From the NCBI GenBank assembly GCA_035512155.1, contig DATKEN010000031.1, positions 1 through 64,000 on the forward strand: a DNA stretch of 64,000 nucleotides, given 5' to 3'. The notes under the pieces were generated by a model. It made no database searches. It saw only the letters and a list, made by a program, of their open reading frames with translations, and was not told the DNA's origin. The DNA comes from JABCYV01 sp035512155 (GTDB taxonomy: Bacteria; Acidobacteriota; Terriglobia; Terriglobales; Acidobacteriaceae). How positions within the stretch are numbered: the stretch's first letter is position 1; the number at the start of each line of letters is the position of its first letter. Shown here in pieces: positions 17,960 through 26,057 of the stretch. Position numbers and translations under genes: made by a program.

Positions 17960-18640
17960 TCAGGGTCCTTCCTGCACCTGCAGATTCTCGCCGGTCACTA
18001 GCCGCGCACGGTAGATCGTATTGGTCGCTTCCACTTCTCCCACCACATCCACGTTCAGCGTGTAGGCTCCGTGCGGCAGGTTTTCTCCGAAAGGGATCTC
18101 CAGATCGAGCGTGCCTTTTTTCAGAATGAAATGCTGATATCCCACTGCAGTGGCGCGTCCAATTTCGTTCACCGCCAGGGCGATCATGGTAAGGTCGAAG
18201 TCCTGTCCGGTCTGATTCGATAGCTTGACCGCGCACTCTACTCTTTGCCCCGTGACCTTGGGATACCGGCTCCACTGCACCACCAGCGGCGCCACCACAT
18301 CCAAGCTCAGCTCCTGGGTTCTCTGATGGGGGGGCTTGCCGCTGTCGGTAACCGCCACCACGAAGCGAAACTGACCCCCCTCCGTCGCCACGCCGCTGAG
18401 GATTCCGTCTTCACTCAATGTTATGCCGCGAGGCAGAGCACCGCTGGTCACTGCCCACGTGAGCGGCGTGATGCCTCCCGCGGCCTCCAAACGGAAGCGA
18501 TACTGCTGTCGCAGAAATCCCTTGGGAAGGGAAGCTGTCTGCACCACGATTCGCTCGCCGCTGGCCGCACCCGATTGGCCCAGCGATGTGCCCGTCAGTG
18601 ATAGGACGATGAGAACCGCTGCTGCCATCTTCATGAACAT
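17960..18640 (-). CDS. Exported protein with putative Ig-like domain
   Basis: 226-aa protein beginning with a signal peptide (MAAAVLIVLSLTGTSLGQ; cleavage near residue 22). Residues about 35-120 match the putative Ig-like (He_PIG type) fold: LPKGFLRQQYRFRLEAAGG, PLTWAVTSGALPRGITLSED, GILSGVATEGGQFRFVVAVT. The rest is beta-rich without a known family. It starts nine bases after the stop of the upstream PD40 kinase gene, so it is probably translated from the same message. Start at ATG 18640; an ATG two codons later (18634) is equally possible. A role in the cell envelope is inferred from export. Confidence 0.75.
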   Translation of the reverse strand: MFMKMAAAVLIVLSLTGTSLGQSGAASGERIVVQTASLPKGFLRQQYRFRLEAAGGITPLTWAVTSGALPRGITLSEDGILSGVATEGGQFRFVVAVTDSGKPPHQRTQELSLDVVAPLVVQWSRYPKVTGQRVECAVKLSNQTGQDFDLTMIALAVNEIGRATAVGYQHFILKKGTLDLEIPFGENLPHGAYTLNVDVVGEVEATNTIYRARLVTGENLQVQEGP

Positions 18641-18649
18641 ATAGCTTGG

Positions 18650-21319
18650 CTACGGCTTCAGATTGCTCAACTGTACAATGTCAGCCTCGCCTTTTCCCAC
18701 TGCAGCGTAGATGGAGTGTCCGTCCGACGACCAGGAAACTCTCCGACCAATAAATGTCGCTTGAGTCCCAAAATCCGTGATGCGCCGCATCTCGCCACCA
18801 GCGGTGGGCTGGGCCCATATATTCGTGGTCGGTCCATCGGTCAATAGCACGGCCAGCCACTTGCCATCCGGGGAGAGGATCGGCTGCATAAGCACCGACT
18901 TCGACAACCGCGATCCTGAAATTCGCGCCACCTTCTGTGCCGGACCATTCTCCGGATTGGCTACAAGTATCTCCATATCCGACAGGCCGTTCAGCGCCGG
19001 CAAATTCAGGACGAAGAAGAGTCTTCCTTCGGTATCAACCGCCGGCTTCTGTCCTTCCTCGCGCACTACCATCGGCGCCCCACCCTCGGGCGAGATCTTC
19101 TCGATACGAAATGCATTCTGGGTTGGAGGAGAAAAATACAGCCATCGACTGTCTGGTGACCAGCAGGCCCAACCACCGCCGTCTGAAACTTTGTGAGCAT
19201 TGCTTCCGTCTGGGTTCATCAACCACAGATCGACGTTCCAGCCTTTGAGGCCGCGCTTCACGTAGGCGATGTACTTCCCGTTCGGGGACCACACGGGCAC
19301 CCCAATCGTGACCTGCGGATCGTGTTCGAAGGTGACCTGGCGAGTCTGCTGGGTTTCGAGATTCAGCACCCATAGATTGCCATGGCCCCCGCTATCGCTC
19401 AGATAAACGAGTTCATGATCCCCGGGGCCCGCGGATGGAGTCTGCACTGCCCCGGTCTGGTGCGTGATCTGGGTGCCATGGCGAACATTCTCTGCGGGGC
19501 TGCCATCAACCGGGTAGCGCCAAATATCAAACTGGATTTGCCTGCGGGTCGCGACCAGGTTGCCACCCGGATCGAGATCGGGCGAGATGTAAGAGGTCTC
19601 CCCAAAAGTGAGCTGTCGTAGATTCTTTCCTCCAGTTTGGACGGACCAGAGATTCATCGTCCGCAGATACAGAACAGTGTCGCCTCGGGAAGAGCTATAG
19701 ACTACTCCCGAGCCGTCGGGCAACCAGGCAAAACCCGCCAGCGGATTCCGGTCCTGTGTAATTGCTTGCGGGGTGCCTCCTTCTACTGGCACATAGAAAA
19801 TGTCATAGTCAAAGGTTCGGCCTCTCTCGAATCCCAACTGTCGGTCGTCTGGAGACCAGCGCAGGTCGGAATAGATGTACTCAGTCGGAAGGACAGTGAG
19901 CCTACGAGAGTTCGAGCTGTCCGCGTCTGCTATGTCTAGCTCAAGTTCCCCCTGGTTGGAGTGAAAATAGGCAATGTGTTTGCCGTCATGGCTCAGGTCA
20001 GCACCTGTCAGACTGGTCAGCAGGGGCCGTCCTGTTCCTCCCAACGCGGGAATTTGCCAGATCTTCCCTTGGCCGTCTGGTTCGCTGGAAGGAGAGAAAT
20101 AAATCAGCGACGATGAATCCGACGACCAGCGTGGATATTGATGGTCAGCATCGTCATGCGTGACTTGCAGCGGACTGCCTCCAGCCAGCAAACGCACCCA
20201 AACCTGCCTTCGTCCACCCACGTCGGCGGTGAACGCTATCGACTTGCCATCCGGCGACAACGCCGGAAATTCTTCCATGCCTACAAAGTCAGTCAACCGC
20301 TTTAACTCGATCGGCAGAGAACTATCCGATCGTGGCCTGACTGCCCGTGCCGCTAGGAATCCAAGTCCGGTCGCTGCCAATACTGCCAACGCAACCAAGA
20401 CTGGCACCAGCCACTGTCGATCCTTTCTTGCGGGGAGCGCCAGCGCTGCGCCGCTCCCACTTTCCTCGCGGCTGAGCAACTCGAGATTGAAGGCCAGGTC
20501 GCGTGCTGACTGAAACCGCTCCGCCGGGTCCTTCTCTAGACAGCGATGCACGATGTGTCCTAGAGCCGGAGGGAGGCTGCGCCGCGTGCTCCAAAGGTCT
20601 GCGGGCTCCTCCTTGAGAATGGCGCTCATTGTGTCCGCCGCCGTGGCTCCCTGAAACGCCCGGTTTCCGGAGAGCATCTCGTAGAGGATCACGCCTAAAC
20701 TGAAGATATCGGAGCGATAGTCGACTACCTGTCCGCGAACCTGCTCCGGGGACATGTAACCCACCGTCCCTAACACCACGCCCAGCTCCGTGACGCTCAC
20801 CGTCGCCCCTGAATTGCTCAGGCCCGCGGCGTCGGGCTCTACCAGCTTGGCCAGCCCGAAATCGAGGATTTTGACTACGCCATCGCGGGTGAGAAAGATG
20901 TTTTCGGGCTTAAGATCGCGATGAACAATGCCGCGGTCGTGCGCCGCCGCCAGCCCCCGTGCCATCTGCAGAGCGTATTCCACCACCTTACGCCGGGGAA
21001 TCTCGCCCTGTTCAAGGCGTTCTCGTAGAGTCTGCCCTTGAAGAAGTTCGGTGACGAGATAGGGCGCGTTCCTGTCGGTGGTGCCGAACCGATAAACCGC
21101 CAGGATGTTGGGATGATTGAGCGCCGCCGCTGCCCGCGCTTCCTGCTCAAACCGCCGCAGCCGGTCGCGGTCCGAGGCCAATTCTTCCGGCAGCACTTTG
21201 ACGGCAACTTCGCGGCCCAGGCTTTGGTCGCGTGCGCGATACACCTCTCCCATGCCGCCCGCCCCCAGCGGCGCAACAATCTCGCAGTCGCCGAGCCTCG
21301 TCCCTGCGCTAATAGGCAT
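18650..21319 (-). CDS. Ser/Thr protein kinase with PD40/WD40-like beta-propeller
   Basis: 889-aa single-pass membrane kinase. Cytoplasmic part: LGAGGMGEVYRARD (glycine loop), Lys41 in EVAVKVLPEEL, IVHRDLKPENIFL, ILDFGLAKL, GTVGYMSPEQVRG. A membrane helix lies at about residues 303-325 (LVPVLVALAVLAATGLGFL). The outer half contains TolB-like PD40 repeats, each with a SPDGK or SPDxR motif (LSPDGKSIAFTADV, WSPDDRQLGFERG, WSPNGKYIAYVKRG, LSPDGKWLAVLLT), expected to fold as a propeller in the periplasm. It is followed at once by the Ig-like gene. No ribosome-binding site is seen; a TATAAT box lies close to the ATG. Confidence 0.93.
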   Translation of the reverse strand: MPISAGTRLGDCEIVAPLGAGGMGEVYRARDQSLGREVAVKVLPEELASDRDRLRRFEQEARAAAALNHPNILAVYRFGTTDRNAPYLVTELLQGQTLRERLEQGEIPRRKVVEYALQMARGLAAAHDRGIVHRDLKPENIFLTRDGVVKILDFGLAKLVEPDAAGLSNSGATVSVTELGVVLGTVGYMSPEQVRGQVVDYRSDIFSLGVILYEMLSGNRAFQGATAADTMSAILKEEPADLWSTRRSLPPALGHIVHRCLEKDPAERFQSARDLAFNLELLSREESGSGAALALPARKDRQWLVPVLVALAVLAATGLGFLAARAVRPRSDSSLPIELKRLTDFVGMEEFPALSPDGKSIAFTADVGGRRQVWVRLLAGGSPLQVTHDDADHQYPRWSSDSSSLIYFSPSSEPDGQGKIWQIPALGGTGRPLLTSLTGADLSHDGKHIAYFHSNQGELELDIADADSSNSRRLTVLPTEYIYSDLRWSPDDRQLGFERGRTFDYDIFYVPVEGGTPQAITQDRNPLAGFAWLPDGSGVVYSSSRGDTVLYLRTMNLWSVQTGGKNLRQLTFGETSYISPDLDPGGNLVATRRQIQFDIWRYPVDGSPAENVRHGTQITHQTGAVQTPSAGPGDHELVYLSDSGGHGNLWVLNLETQQTRQVTFEHDPQVTIGVPVWSPNGKYIAYVKRGLKGWNVDLWLMNPDGSNAHKVSDGGGWACWSPDSRWLYFSPPTQNAFRIEKISPEGGAPMVVREEGQKPAVDTEGRLFFVLNLPALNGLSDMEILVANPENGPAQKVARISGSRLSKSVLMQPILSPDGKWLAVLLTDGPTTNIWAQPTAGGEMRRITDFGTQATFIGRRVSWSSDGHSIYAAVGKGEADIVQLSNLKP

Positions 21320-21329
21320 AGGTCAGGGC

Positions 21330-21335
21330 ATTATA
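21330..21335 (-). promoter_or_regulatory. Candidate -10 box of the PD40 kinase, possibly leaderless
   Basis: A perfect TATAAT on the minus strand lies 10 bases upstream of the kinase ATG at 21319. Transcription would start about seven bases further, leaving only a few bases of leader, and no Shine-Dalgarno sequence is present in the gap. No good -35 hexamer is visible at the right distance. The placement suggests a leaderless message; the evidence is one hexamer. Confidence 0.35.
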
Positions 21336-21526
21336 GTGCGCCAGAAGCGCTGATCGGTCGGACTCGCCGGCTGCCTGAGACCCATCGAAGCAACTTGCCC
21401 TTTGGATTAGTCAGTCTAGGGTACTGCGAAAGGTCAGTGGCGAAGTATTCGCTCAGCAGCTAGGATTTACCAGCGAATCAGGCCGGTTGTGTGCGTGATT
21501 CTTAGACAACCTGGCAACTCCCCTGG

Positions 21527-21567
21527 AAAACCCGCCGATCCCCCCGCACGGGATCGGCGGGTTTTTT
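21527..21567 (+). terminator. Strong intrinsic terminator, orphan position
   Basis: A perfect 12-bp stem (CCCGCCGATCCC at 21531-21542 with GGGATCGGCGGG at 21550-21561), 7-base loop, followed by six T (21562-21567) and preceded by four A, so it could work in both directions. It lies between divergent genes (kinase start at 21319, HD gene start at 21675), so no annotated gene ends here on either strand. It could end a small RNA starting in 21336-21520 or attenuate the HD/citrate-lyase-type operon. Confidence 0.8.
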
Positions 21568-21674
21568 GTTGCACGAGCGGAAAGTGAGATAAGAAGATAC
21601 CGCCATATCGGTCCTCTCGACGTCCCCTCCACCTGCACGATAAGCTAGATGGTTTTCGGAGGGAATCGGACCGT

Positions 21675-22232
21675 ATGCGTGAAGCGGTGGCCAAGCTGTG
21701 GCCGGAGATTCAGTGGATTGAAAGCAAAACCCTACGCGAGCAGGTGACTGAAACCTGGATCAAAGCCCTGGAGCGCAGCCCGCTGAAGCCTGCCGACCTG
21801 AACCACATTCCCTTCACTCTGCTCGTGCCCAACTGTCCTGTTACTTTCATGGAGCACAAGCGCTGCGTGGTGCACATCGCCCGCCAAAGCGCCGAAGCCA
21901 TGCAGGAATTTATGGGACGCGCCCTGCCCATCGACATGGACACCGTGGTTGCAGGCGCGATTCTCGCCGATGTGGGTAAATTGCTTGAGTATGAGCTTGG
22001 GCCCGACGGCAAGAGCCGCCAGAGCCAACGTGGTGAGGCGCTGCGCCACCCCTTTACTGGCGTGGCGCTGGCGCTGGAGTGCGGCGTTCCCGATGCCGTA
22101 TGCCACATCATTGCGTCCCATGCCGCTGAGGGCGATTTGGTGAAGCGCACCACTGAGGCTTACATCGTGCATCACGCCGATTTCATGGCCTTTTTGCCGT
22201 TCAAGAATCCGAAGAACGTCAAGGTGAGATGA
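21675..22232 (+). CDS. HD-domain phosphohydrolase-like protein
   Basis: 185-aa HD-superfamily protein. Metal-binding landmarks are visible: an early His (CVVHIARQSAE), ILADVGKLLEYE (a DVGK variant of the HD pair), LRHPFTGVALALE, IIASHAAEGD and YIVHHADFMAFL. These fit a small divalent-metal phosphohydrolase, but DVGK in place of HDxGK makes activity uncertain. It is the first of six plus-strand genes that lead into the homoaconitase/citrate-lyase-like block; whether it belongs to that pathway or only precedes it is unclear. The stop is 165 bases before the next start, with a palindromic repeat between them. Confidence 0.75.
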   Translation: MREAVAKLWPEIQWIESKTLREQVTETWIKALERSPLKPADLNHIPFTLLVPNCPVTFMEHKRCVVHIARQSAEAMQEFMGRALPIDMDTVVAGAILADVGKLLEYELGPDGKSRQSQRGEALRHPFTGVALALECGVPDAVCHIIASHAAEGDLVKRTTEAYIVHHADFMAFLPFKNPKNVKVR

Positions 22233-22280
22233 CTCTGAGCTTGAGCTATTCAGGTAAACGTCGTGTCGTTACTCTGTGCC

Positions 22281-22365
22281 TTGTCATTCCGAGCACAGCG
22301 AGGAATCTGCAGTTCTGTTTGTCAAGGCACAACTGCAGATCCGTCGCTTCGTTCGGGATGACAAA
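22281..22365. repeat. Imperfect palindromic intergenic repeat
   Basis: Outer arms TTGTCATTCCGAGCACAGCG and the opposite TCGTTCGGGATGACAAA are imperfect inverted copies, with inner arms around CTGCAG. The TCxGGATGACA end is shared with repeats at 23917-23978, 28513-28640 and 57474-57614. This kind of GGATGACA-ended palindrome is common between genes of acidobacteria and resembles REP/MITE elements. Confidence 0.65.
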
Positions 22366-22397
22366 TCACATTGAGGGCAACGTTGCAGGAGAGAAGC

Positions 22398-23834
22398 GTG
22401 TCCGCTAAGGAAGCCGTCGCAAGCAAAGAAACCATCACCGCCAGGATGGCGCGTTGGGCGGCTGCGCTCGAATACAAACACCTATCGCAGGACGCTGTGT
22501 ATCAAGCCAAACGCTTCCTGCTCGACTCCGTCGGCTGCGCCTTGGGTGGTTACCAACAGCACGACGTGAAGATTGCCCTAGCCGTGCTCGACGAGATTGC
22601 CGGCAAAGGCCCAGCTACGGTGATCGGAAGCGGCAAGCGGATGGATGCGGTGTCGGCCTCCCTAGCCAACGCGTTAATGATCCGCTGCATGGATTACAAC
22701 GATATCTACTGGAAGCAGGATCCGTCCCATCCATCCGATATTTTTCCGGCAGCGCTGGCCGGCTGCGAGCGCGCCAAGAGCGACGGAAGAGAATTGATCG
22801 TTGGGCTGGTGCTGGGCCACGAATTCGAAATGCGTTTCTGTGAGGCGGCGTTCCCCGGAATCCGCGAGCGCGGCTGGCATCATGCCACGCTTACTGCGTT
22901 CGTGTCACCGATCGTTGCCGGACGCATGTTACATCTTGACTCGGAGCAAATCCAGCACGCGATCGGCATCTCCGCCAGCCGCCACGCCACGCTGGGAGCG
23001 GTCACTGCCGGCAAACTTACCATGATGAAAAACACCGTCGACCCAATGGCCACGCAAAGCGGCGTGCTGGCCGCGCTGATGGCGGAGAGGGGCTACACCG
23101 GCCCCGAACACGTCGTCGACGGCAAAGAAGGGCTCACCCATTGCTTCGGTCCGGAGTGGAAGCTGAATCTGTTGATTGATGGGCTGGGTGAGTCGTGGCG
23201 CATCACGCAGTGTGGCATGAAGGCGTTCCCCACCGAGGCGCTGACTCATACGCCGATTTCTGCCGTGCTCGATATCGTGAAGTCCAATGATCTGAAGCCT
23301 GATCAGGTGGCCAAAGTCCAGATTCGATCGCTCGCCCGAGCCGCCGACATTCTCTCCGATCCGAGCAAGTACGATCCGCGCACCAAAGAAACCGCCGATC
23401 ATTCACTGCCCTATGTGATTGCTGCCGCAGTTGCAGACCGTCAGGTCACGCCAGTGCAATTTGAGATGAAGAAGATCATGGATCCAACTATCCGGGCGCA
23501 GTTGAAGAAAGTTGAGGTGGTGGCCGATCCGGAAATTGAAAAAGTTTTCCCAGCGTTGCAACGTGTGATAGTGAACCTTACTACAACCGACGGCCGGACA
23601 TTCACCAAGCGACTGGACTATCCAAAAGGTGATCCACGGAATCCTCTCAGCGACGCCGAGGTAGAAGAGAAGTTCGCGGCCCTGGCGGAGGGCGTATTGT
23701 CGAAACGGGTGCAAGGCAAGCTGAAAGATGCCATCTGGAGTTTGGATAAGCTGGCCTCCGTAAGTAAGCTGATGGCGCTGATGAAGGCAGACGTGAGGGG
23801 GAAGAAAGTTGTGCTAAGAAAGCATAAGAAGTGA
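22398..23834 (+). CDS. MmgE/PrpD family protein (2-methylcitrate-dehydratase-like)
   Basis: 478-aa member of the MmgE/PrpD family, which includes 2-methylcitrate dehydratase and cis-aconitate decarboxylase. Seen: FLLDSVGCALGG, ANALMIRCMDYNDIYWKQDP, HPSDIFPAALAG, GHEFEMRFCEAAFPGIRERG, TMMKNTVDPMATQSG, CGMKAFPTEALTH. Length is normal. GTG 22398 is taken as start because AGGAG sits six bases upstream; the frame is open back to 22371 without a better signal. Known enzymes dehydrate or decarboxylate tricarboxylic acids, which fits the homoaconitase next door, but family members have diverse and often unknown substrates. Confidence 0.85.
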   Translation: MSAKEAVASKETITARMARWAAALEYKHLSQDAVYQAKRFLLDSVGCALGGYQQHDVKIALAVLDEIAGKGPATVIGSGKRMDAVSASLANALMIRCMDYNDIYWKQDPSHPSDIFPAALAGCERAKSDGRELIVGLVLGHEFEMRFCEAAFPGIRERGWHHATLTAFVSPIVAGRMLHLDSEQIQHAIGISASRHATLGAVTAGKLTMMKNTVDPMATQSGVLAALMAERGYTGPEHVVDGKEGLTHCFGPEWKLNLLIDGLGESWRITQCGMKAFPTEALTHTPISAVLDIVKSNDLKPDQVAKVQIRSLARAADILSDPSKYDPRTKETADHSLPYVIAAAVADRQVTPVQFEMKKIMDPTIRAQLKKVEVVADPEIEKVFPALQRVIVNLTTTDGRTFTKRLDYPKGDPRNPLSDAEVEEKFAALAEGVLSKRVQGKLKDAIWSLDKLASVSKLMALMKADVRGKKVVLRKHKK

Positions 23835-23916
23835 ATATCGTGGATTTGCGACGGAAAGCGGAATCTGGAAGGCGATAGCCTGGGCTGAGATTGGATGGGG
23901 ATGATTTGCCCCAAGA

Positions 23917-23978
23917 GATCCTTCGACTTCGCATTACGTTTCGCTAGCGAAACGTAATGCTTCGCTCAGGATGACAAA
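23917..23978. repeat. Palindromic intergenic repeat with a perfect 30-bp palindrome
   Basis: GATCCTTCGACTTC, then a perfect palindrome from 23931 to 23960 (half-site GCATTACGTTTCGCT), then TTCGCTCAGGATGACAAA. The same outline (GGATCCTTCGA, inner palindrome, CGCTCAGGATGACA) recurs at 28579-28640. In RNA this would form a long hairpin between prpD-like and homoaconitase-like genes. Confidence 0.8.
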
Positions 23979-24045
23979 GTAAAAATCAGGATGAAAAAGT
24001 AAAACTCAGGATGAAAAAGTAAAAATCAGGATGAAAAAGTAGAAG
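23966..24045 (+). repeat. Four-copy 20-bp tandem repeat upstream of the homoaconitase gene
   Basis: Units begin at 23966, 23986, 24006 and 24026, each reading TCAGGATGAmAAAGTAAAAm with one to three differences. The first unit is the tail of the palindromic repeat, so the array seems to have grown by duplication of that tail. It ends 14 bases before the ATG at 24060 and could change leader length or spacing. Confidence 0.9.
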
Positions 24046-24059
24046 AAGAGTGGTTACGC

Positions 24060-26000
24060 ATGCCCCAGACTATCGTTGAAAAAATCGCGCAGATGCACCT
24101 TGCCGAGGGGCCGAAGCGGCCTTTGCGAACCGGTGACTTCGTTTCCATGCGTCCGCATCACGTTATGACCCACGACAATACGTCGGCGGTAATGAGTAAG
24201 TTCAAAGGCATCGGCGCCAAGAAGATTCACGATCCCAAGCAGCTCGTCTTCGCACTCGATCACGACATCCAGAACCAGGACGAATCCAATCAGAAGAAAT
24301 ATCGGGCCATCGAGGCATTTGCGAAAGAGCATGGCATCGACTTCTATCCGGCGGGTTCCGGCATCGGTCATCAGATCATGGTCGAGCGCGGATATGTCGT
24401 GCCAGGATCCTTCGTTGTCGCATCCGACTCGCACTCCAATATGTACGGCGCATTGGGGGCGATCGGCACGCCAATCGTCCGCACAGATGCTGCCGCAGCC
24501 TGGGCGACAGGCGAATTCTGGTGGCAGATTCCCCGCTCGGTCGAAGTTGTGCTGGAAGGCGAGTTGCCGGCGGGCGCAACCGGAAAAGACGTCATCATCA
24601 CCCTCTGCGGACTCTACAACCATGAGGAGGTTCTGAATGCCGCGGTCGAATTCAGCGGACCAGTGGCCAGCCTCTCGATGGATGCGCGGCTCACGATTTC
24701 CAATATGACCACCGAGTGGGGACCGCTGGTGGGTTGGTTCCCAGTGGATGACGTCACCATTAACTATTTGAAGCGCGTTTATCAGCATCTCAAAGCCTTG
24801 GGTGTCGAGCGCTTTTCAGAAAAAGACCTAGAGAGCTGGGCCGCAAATCCGCCGCGGCCGGATGCCGATGCCGTGTATGCCGCTCGCATCGTGCTCGATC
24901 TAAGCCAGGTAGTGCCTCATGTGTCGGGCCCCGATACAGTGCAGGTGATGGCATCTCTGGCTGAGATGGAAAAGAGAAAGGTCGCGATCCAAAAAGCGTA
25001 TTTGCTTTCCTGCGTAAACTCGCGACTCGAAGACCTGGAGGCTGCGGCAAGTGTTGTGAAGGGCAAAAAGGTCGCAGCAGGTGTGAAGCTTTATTTGGGC
25101 GCCGCCAGCAAGTGGGTACAGGAGGAAGCCGAGAGACGCGGCACTTGGAAGACCCTGCTCGACGCCGGTGCGCATCCACTCCCCGCAGGTTGTGGGCCAT
25201 GCATCGGCCTGGGAGTTGGGCTACTCGAGCCCGGCGAAGTCGGCATTTCCGCCACCAACCGCAATTTCAAGGGCCGCATGGGGTCGCGCGACGCCCAATG
25301 TTATCTTGCCAGCCCGGAGGTTGTTGCCGCTTCTGCCGTGGCCGGTTACATTCGTGGGCCGCACCAAATGGCGGATCGCACGCCGATGCCCAATTACACC
25401 GAATTTGCGACTGGCGCAGCCGCCGAGAGAGTTGATATCCTGCCTGGTTTTCCCGAGCGGGTGCGCGGGCGGCTGGTGTTGCTGCCGCAGGACAACGTCA
25501 ACACCGATGCCATCTACGGCAAGGACTACACCTACCGTGACGATGTTACGCCGCAAATGATGGCAAAAGTCGTCATGGAGAATTACGACCCGCAGTTCTC
25601 CGCGCGCACGCGCTCTGGCGACATAATTGTTAGTGGCTCTAACTTTGGCACCGGATCCAGCCGGGAGCAGGCGGTTACGGCGCTCAAGGCCAAAAGCATT
25701 CCGCTGGTGATTGCGGCCAGCTTTTCGCAGACATATTTGCGCAATGCGTTTAACAACGGCTTTCTCTGCATTGAAATCCCCGAGCTGGTCAAGCGGCTGC
25801 TTGAACAGTTCGCGAAAGAGATCGCCGCAAAAGAAAAGACAATTATTCCCGCAGATGAAATTGATGTCGATTTCACCACGGGCATGGTTCACTGGCGCGA
25901 GGAGAATTTCCCGTTCCCAGCATTGGGCAGTGTGCCGCAATCACTGGTGATCGCCGAGGGCGTAGAGAACCTGGTGGCAAAACGACTGGGACTGACATAA
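24060..26000 (+). CDS. Homoaconitase-like hydratase, LYS4-type, large and small domains fused
   Basis: 646-aa aconitase-superfamily enzyme resembling fungal homoaconitase (LYS4) rather than bacterial LeuC/LeuD, which are separate proteins. Seen: FVSMRPHHVMTHDNTSAVM, LVFALDHDIQNQ, FYPAGSGIGHQIMVERGY, VVASDSHSNMYGALGAIG, and the three [4Fe-4S] cysteines Cys318 (LLSCVNSR), Cys378 and Cys381 (GCGPCIGLG). The swivel domain begins near residue 460 and holds SGSNFGTGSSREQA, whose Arg contacts substrate carboxylate. It would catalyse reversible dehydration/hydration of a 2-hydroxy-tricarboxylate. It lies between PrpD-like and dehydrogenase genes of the same strand. Which substrate it uses cannot be read from sequence. 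Confidence 0.9.
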   Translation: MPQTIVEKIAQMHLAEGPKRPLRTGDFVSMRPHHVMTHDNTSAVMSKFKGIGAKKIHDPKQLVFALDHDIQNQDESNQKKYRAIEAFAKEHGIDFYPAGSGIGHQIMVERGYVVPGSFVVASDSHSNMYGALGAIGTPIVRTDAAAAWATGEFWWQIPRSVEVVLEGELPAGATGKDVIITLCGLYNHEEVLNAAVEFSGPVASLSMDARLTISNMTTEWGPLVGWFPVDDVTINYLKRVYQHLKALGVERFSEKDLESWAANPPRPDADAVYAARIVLDLSQVVPHVSGPDTVQVMASLAEMEKRKVAIQKAYLLSCVNSRLEDLEAAASVVKGKKVAAGVKLYLGAASKWVQEEAERRGTWKTLLDAGAHPLPAGCGPCIGLGVGLLEPGEVGISATNRNFKGRMGSRDAQCYLASPEVVAASAVAGYIRGPHQMADRTPMPNYTEFATGAAAERVDILPGFPERVRGRLVLLPQDNVNTDAIYGKDYTYRDDVTPQMMAKVVMENYDPQFSARTRSGDIIVSGSNFGTGSSREQAVTALKAKSIPLVIAASFSQTYLRNAFNNGFLCIEIPELVKRLLEQFAKEIAAKEKTIIPADEIDVDFTTGMVHWREENFPFPALGSVPQSLVIAEGVENLVAKRLGLT

Positions 26001-26057
26001 GGCCTCTGCGTTCTCGGCGTCCTTTGCGGTTCAAGGTTTTGATTTGCAGGAGAGTGG

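Noticed and set aside
23966..24045. CRISPR array
   Set aside because: The 20-bp units are directly adjacent with no spacers, so this is a minisatellite, not a CRISPR array.
24054..24788. Minus-strand open frame of 244 codons opposite the homoaconitase gene
   Set aside because: Shadow of a gene with strong family motifs; no start signal or domain.
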